Below the pieces are notes generated by a model. That model made no database searches. It had not been told where the DNA came from and was given only the letters and a program-made list of their open reading frames with translations. The position numbers and the translations under genes are program-made. Shown here piece after piece: positions 1 through 4,990 of a stretch of DNA of 5,709 nt; the first letter of the stretch is position 1; each line of letters opens with the position of its first letter. Source of the DNA: an uncultured Myxococcales bacterium (GTDB lineage: Bacteria; Myxococcota_A; Polyangia; Polyangiales; Polyangiaceae); the NCBI GenBank assembly GCA_937998045.1, contig CALKVG010000665.1:1-5709 (forward strand), given 5' to 3'.

Positions 1-46
1 AGATTTCTGCCTGTCTCGTGGGCTCGGAGATGTGTATAAGAGACAG
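1..46 (+). other. Illumina Nextera P7/i7/read-2 adapter (synthetic contamination)
   Basis: This stretch is library adapter, not genome. Bases 1-4 (AGAT) match the 3' end of the P7 oligo. Bases 5-12 (TTCTGCCT) match the Nextera i7 index N703 as written in the adapter. Bases 13-27 (GTCTCGTGGGCTCGG) are the Nextera read-2 segment, and bases 28-46 are the 19-base Tn5 mosaic end (AGATGTGTATAAGAGACAG). The parts occur in the exact order and orientation of a library end reading into its insert, so genomic DNA begins at 47. Identification is from memory of the published adapter sequences. The order of four matching parts makes chance agreement implausible. Confidence 0.98.
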
Positions 47-281
47 GGTGGTGAACGCCGGCGAGGAGCTGCACCGCGAGGTGGTCGAGGTCCTGCGCGC
101 GACGAAGGAAGCGCGAGACGGCGGTCAAACCGACGAAGCGACCGCGACGGCGGCGGTCGAGGGCCAGGCCGGTGCGCTGGCGAAGGTGATCGAGCGGCTA
201 CAGCGCCTGCGCGGAGAGCTGTGGACGCCGCAGCAGGTCTCGCCGCTGGAGAAGGTGCGGATCGCACCGGCGCCGGGGTAA
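47..281 (+). CDS. C-terminal fragment of an unidentified helical protein (5' partial)
   Basis: The frame is open from the first genomic base to a TAA at 279-281, giving 77 visible residues. Third positions are almost all G or C, which supports real coding. The peptide is rich in Ala, Glu and Arg. It has two likely amphipathic helices, one around REVVEVLRATKEARD and one around ALAKVIERLQRLRGEL, followed by a short Pro-containing tail (LWTPQQVSPLEKVRIAPAPG). No signal peptide, membrane segment or catalytic motif is visible, and I do not recognise a family. Any start codon inside bases 1-46 is an adapter artefact; the true start lies upstream of the contig. The gene runs towards the kinase-like gene on the other strand with only 7 bp between the stops. 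Confidence 0.6.
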
Positions 282-288
282 GGCGTCG

Positions 289-1260
289 TCAGCGTATGCC
301 GAGGAGCTCGCGCACGCCGGCGACCCCGAGCTTTTCGAGCTTCTCGAAGCGCTCGTAGAACCGGCGCCAGTCCTTCACGCTGCGCGGGCCGGCGGAGCTG
401 GCGCGCATGGCGTAGTCCGTGATGCGCGTGATCGTGAAGCGGAGCGCCGCGAAGGCCCCCTCGACGGCCATCGCGCTCCTCTCCGCCTCGGTCAGCGGCC
501 GCACGCTCTCGTAGCCGGCGCGCAGCTCGGCGGCGAGGCCCGCGTCGAGGTCGTCGCCGAAGCACCAGGCGAGCGCCGTGACCATGAAGTCGTACGCGTA
601 GGTGCCCTGGCAGGCGCTCTCGAAGTCGAGCAGCGCGGCGATCCGCCCTTCGCCGTCCCACAGGACGTTGTCGCGAAACAGGTCGCTGTGGACGAGGCCC
701 CGCGGCAGATCGGGATTCCGTGCGGCGTGCAGGCGGGAGAGCGAGGCGCGCAGCGTCGGCACGAGCGGGACGAACCGGGCGTCGCCGCTCGCCTCGATGC
801 GATCGAGCCTCGCGAGGAGGTCCTCGAAACGGAAGCGCCCCGCGTCGATCGCCTCCCTGTAGCCGGCAACGTGCACGCGCGCGAGGGCCTCGCCCAGCCG
901 ACGCGTGTCCTGGCGGGTGACGGACGCCTGGCAACGCATCGTCCCCTCTCGCCACGGAAAGAGCGCTGCGGCCTTGCCGCGGACGACCGAGACGAGCTCT
1001 CCGTCGAGCCTCCGGAGGGGCGCCGGCGTCGGCACGCCGGCGCTGGCGAGCCGCTCGAGCGTCGCCGTCTCCCTGCGCGCACCGGAGACCTCTTGCTCCT
1101 CGTAGAGACGCAGGAACACGCGACCGGTGGCCGCGACGATCGCGAAGTTGGAGTTCACGCTCCCGGCCGCGATGCCGTCCCAGCCGCGGACATCGCCCAA
1201 CCCGTAGGCGGCCGACAGCCCCCGCACGTCCTCGTCGTTTATGAGCGTCAGAACGGCCAA
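289..1260 (-). CDS. thrB: Homoserine kinase-like phosphotransferase (ThrB type II / APH fold)
   Basis: Predicted cytosolic kinase of 323 residues, close to the roughly 316 of proteobacterial type II ThrB, which phosphorylates L-homoserine with ATP in threonine synthesis. The N-terminus (MAVLTLINDEDVRGLSAAYGLG, then GIAAGSVNSNF) follows the ThrB pattern. The APH-fold catalytic loop is HSDLFRDNVLWDG at 191-203, with likely base D193 and N198. The metal-binding Asp is D212 in LLDFESAC, followed by YDFMVTALAW at 223-232. The end, with RFTITRITDY near 274-283 and KDWRRFYERFEKLEKLG near 296-312, also fits. The start is TTG at 1260-1258, chosen because it gives the family N-terminus; no strong ribosome binding site is visible. 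The RPNxRG-like segment usual after the LHxAG helix is missing, so substrate is less certain than fold. No other threonine-pathway gene is in the window. Confidence 0.8.
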   Translation of the reverse strand: MAVLTLINDEDVRGLSAAYGLGDVRGWDGIAAGSVNSNFAIVAATGRVFLRLYEEQEVSGARRETATLERLASAGVPTPAPLRRLDGELVSVVRGKAAALFPWREGTMRCQASVTRQDTRRLGEALARVHVAGYREAIDAGRFRFEDLLARLDRIEASGDARFVPLVPTLRASLSRLHAARNPDLPRGLVHSDLFRDNVLWDGEGRIAALLDFESACQGTYAYDFMVTALAWCFGDDLDAGLAAELRAGYESVRPLTEAERSAMAVEGAFAALRFTITRITDYAMRASSAGPRSVKDWRRFYERFEKLEKLGVAGVRELLGIR

Positions 1261-1496
1261 GATCCGGAGCGGAGCCTAGTCCGAGCCAAGCGAGGGTGCG
1301 GACCGAAAAGCTCGGACCTCTGCCGCAAAGCCGCGGCAAGAATGGGCGCCCCGCCATTTCCCGTGTAGACGCGCGCCTCTCGACTCTGGTAATTGGCGCA
1401 GAGCATCGCCCGAGTCCTCCCAAAAGAGACCGAGCGAGATTCCGGGAGGGCTGGGGCGCAAAGCTGAAGACTTTCTGGGCTTTGCACCGAACCGAG
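1261..1496. other. Divergent intergenic region
   Basis: This 236-bp gap lies between the divergent starts of the kinase-like gene and the basic-tailed gene, so it must hold the promoters of both unless they lie inside the genes. Its A+T content (about 36% by count) is slightly above that of its neighbours, and it has an A-rich patch near 1421-1426. I could not find a convincing -35/-10 pair on either strand. It contains an 8-bp inverted repeat (1279-1286 and 1310-1317) and a small 6-bp hairpin (1321-1326 with 1333-1338). The frame that continues upstream of 1497 to a GTG at 1296 uses many A/T third positions, so I treat it as non-coding. Confidence 0.6.
1279..1317. repeat. 8-bp inverted repeat upstream of the kinase-like gene
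   Basis: GTCCGAGC at 1279-1286 is perfectly complemented by GCTCGGAC at 1310-1317, with a 23-bp spacer. The nearer arm lies 18 bp upstream of the TTG start of the minus-strand gene. It could be an operator or a leader hairpin. A perfect 8-bp match at this spacing in GC-rich DNA can also arise by chance. Confidence 0.35.
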
Positions 1497-2156
1497 ATGG
1501 ACATGGCCAAGACGAAGAAGGCGCCTTTACCCAAGGCTGTCGACGCGCGAAAAACTCCCGCGACGATGAAGCCAGCAGCCGCCGCGAAATCTGCCCAACC
1601 GAAGGCAGGAGCGCAGGGCAAGGACGACGGACCGCTCAAGCGCAAGCTGGGCTTGCGCGGCGCCGCCCCATGGGCCGCTCGTCATGCGGCCAAACACGCG
1701 GCCGAGGCTCGGGCGCGCGCGGCAGAGCCGCCGCTCCCCGGCAGCGCGCGCGCCACCATCCGCACGCCCGAGAACGCCGAGGACATCAAGCAGAAGGTGC
1801 GCGATCTCCACGCGGCGCTCGGACAGGTGAAGGCTTTCCGGAAGAACCTGCCGAAGACGTTCTTCGACATCGGTCTCGTCCTGAAAGACATACAGACTCG
1901 CCGCCTCTACGAAGCCAAGCGCTTCCCGTCGTTCGAGGCCTTCGTCGAGCGCGAGATCGACCTCGGCAAGACGACCGCGTTGCGGCTCGTCCGCGCGGCC
2001 GGTCTGTTCGTCAAAGAGGGCGCCCTCGAAATCGGCATGGACCGCGTCTTCGCGGCCATCGCGGCGATCGATTCCGCCGGCGAGCCCGACGTGGCTCGCA
2101 TCCCGCCGGCGCCTGTCTCGTCGACCGCCTTGCCGCTCAGGCCACCGGGGCGCTGA
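1497..2156 (+). CDS. Basic-tailed, probable DNA-binding protein, function unknown
   Basis: Predicted protein of 219 residues from ATG 1497; ATG 1503 (MAKTKKAP) is an equally plausible start. The first 60 or so residues are low-complexity and rich in Lys, Ala and Pro (KTKKAPLPKAV, ATMKPAAAAKSAQPKAG), like histone H1-type tails that coat DNA. A second basic Ala/Arg stretch covers about 61-77. Residues 95-185 form a compact helical domain: an amphipathic helix (DIKQKVRDLHAALGQVKAF), then FFDIGLVLKDIQTRRLYEAKRF (112-133), SFEAFVEREIDLGKTTALRLVRAAGLF (135-161) and IGMDRVFAAIAAID. The pattern 'F-x-IG-x-x-L-x-x-I ... LY ... F-x-SFEAFVE-x-x-x-x-L-x-(K/S)-x-x-A-x-RL-x-R' resembles helix-turn-helix-like segments of plasmid, phage and chromosome-partition accessory proteins. 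The family assignment is from memory and the function is inferred. No signal peptide or membrane segment is present. Third-position GC bias supports coding. Confidence 0.72.
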   Translation: MDMAKTKKAPLPKAVDARKTPATMKPAAAAKSAQPKAGAQGKDDGPLKRKLGLRGAAPWAARHAAKHAAEARARAAEPPLPGSARATIRTPENAEDIKQKVRDLHAALGQVKAFRKNLPKTFFDIGLVLKDIQTRRLYEAKRFPSFEAFVEREIDLGKTTALRLVRAAGLFVKEGALEIGMDRVFAAIAAIDSAGEPDVARIPPAPVSSTALPLRPPGR

Positions 2157-2249
2157 CGCGCAGCCGACTACGGGACCCGCGGTAGCGGCCGCGAGCGACG
2201 AAGCACGCACGGCCGGCACGGGCTTGAAGCTTGCTGCCGGTCGACGGCG
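2157..2249. other. Intergenic gap before the surface-protein gene
   Basis: The gap is 93 bp of GC-rich DNA between two genes on the same strand. It holds a short odd-centred palindrome (CGGGACCCG near 2171-2179, flanked by CTAC and GTAG) and no T-run, so there is no clear intrinsic terminator. No convincing -35/-10 pair is visible and there is no good Shine-Dalgarno sequence before ATG 2250. The spacing would allow a separate promoter for the surface-protein pair but does not prove one. Confidence 0.4.
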
Positions 2250-4223
2250 ATGCTGCGCCATGGCCGGGCTCTGTCGCTCGCTATCGCCGCATGTTTGGCG
2301 ATCGGGGTGCAGCAGCTCGCCTGCTCGTCGGACCCCAGCGGGACCGAGCCCGACACCGACGGCGACGGCCTGAGCGACGCCGAGGAACTGAACGTCACGG
2401 GCACATCGCCGCTCATGGCGGATACCGATGGGGACGGCCTGTCGGACTTCCAGGAGGTGGTCACGCTCGGGTTCGACCCGAACAACGACCCGCTCCACTT
2501 CAATCCGCTGGTCGCCGACCTGGCGCAGATGGTCGTCCAGTTCGTGGGTCCCCCGATCCTGGTGTTCCAGTGGATGGACGCCCGGGGGACGACGTACACG
2601 CTCGAGCAAGACCTCGCCGACGAATTCACCACGGGCGTCAGCAACAGCGTATCGCCCATGCAGATGCAGTCCGACACGATGTCGGTCTCCCAGACGGACA
2701 TGAACCAGGTGTCGGTGACGGAGCCCATCGGCGGGGTCTCCTCGTCGAGCAGCGGCAGCTCGGGCAGCAGTTCCGGTAGCAGCTCCGGAAGTACTTCCGG
2801 AAGTAGCTCCGGCAGCGCGAGCTCCAGTTCGGGCAGCGGCTCGACGAGTGGGTCCTCCGGAAGCTCCGGTGCGGACGCAGCGACCGGCGACGCCGCGATC
2901 GACGCCGCGATCGACGCCGCCGCCGACGCGCCCAGCGACGGTGCGCACGACGCGGCGCGCAACGACGCGGGCGAGCGACCCGTCCGCGACTCCGGTGCAG
3001 CGCCCGATGCGAGCGCGGCCATCGACTCCGGCGGCGGCGCAGGCGGCGGGAGCGGAGGAGGTGGCGGCAACGGCGGAGGCGGCAGCAGCGGCAGCAGCTC
3101 CGGCGCGAGCATCACGTTCACGAACTCCGTCGCCACCACGGTGAATCCGTCGACGACCGTGAGCACGTCGATCACGTACACGAACCAGCAGATGCAGCAG
3201 TACTCCGAGACGCTGACGCGTATCCGGAGCATCGCCGCGAACGACACGCTCACGGTCACCGGCGCCTTCCTCAAGACCGCCGTGGTCATCCACAACACGA
3301 GCGACGTCGGGTACCGCGTGGCCAACGTCCTGCTCGGCGCCACGTTCCTCGATCCCTCGGGCCTCGTCCTCGCGGTCCAGAACCTCTTCATCGACGAGGG
3401 AGAGCTCACGACGTACGTGCCCTTCGCGCTCGCTCCTGGCGAAGACACCACGGGCGTCGTGTTCGTGACGATGTTGCTCACGCTGGATACCGCGCTCGCC
3501 ATCCTCGAGCGGTGGCAACAGCTCGTGCTCGATCTCGCCACCTACGAGCTCGACGACGCCAACGGGAAGCCATACGCGACCTATGTCGACGCCGTCGGCG
3601 CAAAGACCGCGCTCGTGGCCATCGACTACGGCACCACGCGCCCCCCGGAGCTCTACCAGGTCGCGACGAACGCGAACCCCGCGCACCCGGGCGTCACCGC
3701 GGCGACGATCTTCAACGACATCCTGCGTATCCCCTACACGGCCTCCCCGGAGACCGGCTTGACCGCCGTCCGCGAGTCCGAGGTCGTGACGAGCGGCGGT
3801 CCCCGCTGGTCGGTCCTGCGGATCCACAAGGAGGGCCCCGACTTCATCCGGATCCCCTACGGCCAGGGCGGCGCCCCGTTCGACTTCGACAGCATCGAAG
3901 TGCACGCCGGTGATGTCCTCGAGCTCTCCTTCGGGACCTCGGACACCCCCGCAAATCCCGCCGCGGCCATCCCCTCTTCGTCGCTTGCGACGGGCTCCGG
4001 CGAGGACGGCGGCCGGCCCGTCACGACGTACAACCCGGAAGCCGGCCCGGCCTACCCCGCCCCGTATCCCACCGCAGACCCGAACCTGCAGCTGCCACCC
4101 GACGACGCCTCGGCCAACGCAACCTCGCCGCCGCCCGGACCGGCACCCGCGTTCGCCCAAGGCCTCCCTTCCGCCGCACCGGGTCCGCCGGTCGAAGGAG
4201 GCCCCTCGGTCGTCCAGCCATGA
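2250..4223 (+). CDS. Exported, probably lipid-anchored protein with thrombospondin type 3-like Ca-binding motifs and Ser-Gly/Asp-Ala linker
   Basis: Predicted exported protein of 657 residues. Residues 1-25 look like a lipoprotein signal (basic RHGR, hydrophobic ALSLAIAACLAIGV, then QQLAC-SSD). The modified Cys may be C25 (QLAC, imperfect) or C15 (IAAC, better consensus but a very short core). Two thrombospondin type 3-like calcium motifs follow, DTDGDGLSDAEEL (35-47) and DTDGDGLSDFQEV (58-70). After a folded-looking segment (71-160) comes a long disordered part: an almost pure Ser/Gly tract (164-207), an Asp-Ala-rich tract (208-260) and a Gly-rich tract (261-286). Residues 287-561 look beta-rich and globular, with no enzyme motif I recognise; 562-657 is a Pro/Ala-rich tail. 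The start is set by the signal peptide. The gene overlaps the next by 4 bp. The Asp-Ala style is typical of myxobacterial lipoproteins. Function unknown; surface or periplasmic binding or structure is inferred. Confidence 0.85.
   Translation: MLRHGRALSLAIAACLAIGVQQLACSSDPSGTEPDTDGDGLSDAEELNVTGTSPLMADTDGDGLSDFQEVVTLGFDPNNDPLHFNPLVADLAQMVVQFVGPPILVFQWMDARGTTYTLEQDLADEFTTGVSNSVSPMQMQSDTMSVSQTDMNQVSVTEPIGGVSSSSSGSSGSSSGSSSGSTSGSSSGSASSSSGSGSTSGSSGSSGADAATGDAAIDAAIDAAADAPSDGAHDAARNDAGERPVRDSGAAPDASAAIDSGGGAGGGSGGGGGNGGGGSSGSSSGASITFTNSVATTVNPSTTVSTSITYTNQQMQQYSETLTRIRSIAANDTLTVTGAFLKTAVVIHNTSDVGYRVANVLLGATFLDPSGLVLAVQNLFIDEGELTTYVPFALAPGEDTTGVVFVTMLLTLDTALAILERWQQLVLDLATYELDDANGKPYATYVDAVGAKTALVAIDYGTTRPPELYQVATNANPAHPGVTAATIFNDILRIPYTASPETGLTAVRESEVVTSGGPRWSVLRIHKEGPDFIRIPYGQGGAPFDFDSIEVHAGDVLELSFGTSDTPANPAAAIPSSSLATGSGEDGGRPVTTYNPEAGPAYPAPYPTADPNLQLPPDDASANATSPPPGPAPAFAQGLPSAAPGPPVEGGPSVVQP
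2349..2459 (+). other. Two thrombospondin type 3-like calcium-binding motifs
   Basis: Residues 34-47 and 57-70 of the surface protein both contain D-T-D-G-D-G-L-S-D followed by an acidic residue a few positions on. This is the DxDxDG loop of thrombospondin type 3 repeats and related bacterial calcium-binding repeats. The copies are 23 residues apart, close to the usual spacing of such repeats. Two copies are few compared with the longer arrays in many bacterial surface proteins. Confidence 0.85.
2757..2816 (+). repeat. Five tandem 12-bp units encoding (S/T)SGS
   Basis: Five contiguous in-frame 12-bp units begin at 2757, 2769, 2781, 2793 and 2805. They encode SSGS, SSGS, SSGS, TSGS and SSGS (residues 170-189). 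The consensus is close to AGCTCCGGAAGT, with a few substitutions per unit. Loss or gain of a unit would keep the reading frame. Confidence 0.8.
2889..2924 (+). repeat. Three tandem 12-bp units encoding DAAI/DAAA
   Basis: GACGCCGCGATC occurs twice back to back (2889-2900, 2901-2912). A third copy differing in its last codon (2913-2924) follows. They encode DAAI, DAAI and DAAA. The two identical copies suggest recent duplication within the Asp-Ala linker. Confidence 0.8.
4195..4201 (+). promoter_or_regulatory. Possible Shine-Dalgarno sequence for the beta-barrel gene
   Basis: AAGGAGG is a full match to the anti-Shine-Dalgarno core, but it lies 18 bp before the ATG at 4220, further than the usual 5-9 bp. 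It sits in codons for Val-Glu-Gly-Gly of the upstream gene, so it may be coincidental. No alternative in-frame start nearer to it is available. It may help reinitiation at the ATGA overlap. Confidence 0.4.
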
Positions 4224-4987
4224 CGGGCATACGACGTCGCCGACTCAGCGACCGGCGGCTGCTCGCGTTCGCCCTCGCCATCGGTGCGTCCCTCGTTCCC
4301 GCGAGCGCACGCTCCGATGGCGTCCTCCGATACGAAGTGCGCGAAGAACTCGCAAGCGCCCTGCTCCCCAGCCACGACTACCCCGTCACCGGCATGTGCG
4401 CGACCGGCGTGGGGCTTGCGCCCGCCTCGGTGTACGCGCAAGGAGGGACGGGGCGCGGCAAGGGCATGGGCGCCGGCGTGGGAGGGCGCATCTTCTACCA
4501 GGACGCCCAGGACCCCTCGCCCGGGCCCAACTCGAGCTGGTGGGGACTGCGCCTCGGCGCCGGGCTCGACCTGGACGTCCTCTACGCGAGCGTGCCCACC
4601 GGGAACGCCGACATGACGGGCAAACTGTGCGCGCGCGTGAAGAGCGACGGCGCCGACGTCCAGTACACGGGGTCCTCCGTCCTCCTGGCGCAGGTCCCCA
4701 TCTTCATCGGCGCCGAACTGGGGCTCGGCAGTTACACGGCGACGGGGTGGCGCGGCATCGTCCTCGGCGCGGCCTGGGCGCCGGCGCTCAGCTACTTCCA
4801 GCCCTGGTCGACCGGCGGAGACCTCGCCGCGAGCTACCTGGGCACGGAGCTGACCATCGACTTCGCGACGATGCGCACCGGCGGCCCGCGCGAAGCCGCC
4901 AAGCGCGCCGCCGTCTTCCTCGTCCTCCCGGTGCGCGACGACGGCCCCGCCGTCCTCACCCTGAGCTTCGGCGCCGTCTGGTACTGA
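4220..4987 (+). CDS. Predicted outer-membrane beta-barrel protein
   Basis: Predicted protein of 255 residues. It begins with a Sec-type signal peptide: a strongly basic n-region (RRRRLSDRR), a hydrophobic core (LLAFALAIGASLV) and a likely cleavage site after ASA at residue 30. The mature part alternates polar and hydrophobic residues with many Gly and aromatic residues, as in barrel strands (WWGLRLGAGLDLDVLYASV, VLLAQVPIFIGAELGLGSY, WRGIVLGAAWAPALSYF). It ends LTLSFGAVWY; a final strand with a C-terminal aromatic residue is the usual recognition signal for the BAM insertion machinery. Mature Cys residues at 60 and 137 could pair. The ATG overlaps the upstream stop as ATGA, so translation is probably coupled to the surface-protein gene. 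I do not recognise a specific family; a small barrel of about 225 mature residues is inferred. It meets the histidine kinase gene head-on with a 3-bp gap. Confidence 0.8.
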   Translation: MTGIRRRRLSDRRLLAFALAIGASLVPASARSDGVLRYEVREELASALLPSHDYPVTGMCATGVGLAPASVYAQGGTGRGKGMGAGVGGRIFYQDAQDPSPGPNSSWWGLRLGAGLDLDVLYASVPTGNADMTGKLCARVKSDGADVQYTGSSVLLAQVPIFIGAELGLGSYTATGWRGIVLGAAWAPALSYFQPWSTGGDLAASYLGTELTIDFATMRTGGPREAAKRAAVFLVLPVRDDGPAVLTLSFGAVWY

Positions 4988-4990
4988 CCA

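Larger units (their letters stand above)
2739..3107 (+). repeat. Low-complexity coding region: Ser-Gly, Asp-Ala and Gly tracts
   Basis: Three tracts follow each other in the surface protein. Bases 2739-2870 encode 44 residues that are Ser, Gly or Thr except for one Ala. Bases 2871-3029 encode an Asp/Ala-rich stretch. Bases 3030-3107 encode a Gly-rich stretch. Together they give about 120 residues of likely disordered, flexible linker. It separates the N-terminal calcium-motif part from the C-terminal domain, rather than sitting directly behind the lipid anchor. Confidence 0.85.

Noticed and set aside
1321..1338. 6-bp hairpin (TGCCGC / GCGGCA) as an intrinsic terminator
   Set aside because: There is no T-run on either side and it lies upstream of both divergent genes, where a terminator is not expected.
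1296..1496. N-terminal extension of the basic-tailed protein to a GTG at 1296
   Set aside because: Third positions in this stretch are often A or T, unlike the coding part, and it would remove the only promoter space between two divergent genes. ATG 1497 or 1503 fits better.
125..1645. A 506-codon minus-strand frame overlapping the kinase-like gene
   Set aside because: The same strand carries a clear APH-fold kinase in another frame with catalytic motifs in order; this frame gives Arg-rich sequence without motifs.
2739..2924. CRISPR-like or intergenic repeat array
   Set aside because: The repeats are in frame with 12-bp periods and no spacers, and encode a normal type of lipoprotein linker.
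2168..3541. A 457-codon minus-strand frame with Pro/Leu/Glu runs
   Set aside because: It is the antisense reading of the Ser-Gly and Gly tracts of the surface protein; its poly-Pro and Leu-Pro-Glu runs are mirror images of those repeats.
1527..4160. An 877-codon open frame on the minus strand opposite the basic-tailed and surface-protein genes
   Set aside because: Its codons share boundaries with the plus-strand genes, so its stops would need TTA, CTA or TCA codons there, which high-GC genes rarely use. The plus strand has a signal peptide, calcium motifs and a coupled neighbour; the antisense product is low-complexity Arg/Gly/Ala with no motif.
4229..4309. Twin-arginine (Tat) signal in the barrel protein
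   Set aside because: The RRRR and DRR residues lack the S/T-RR-x-F-L-K pattern, and outer-membrane barrels use the Sec route.
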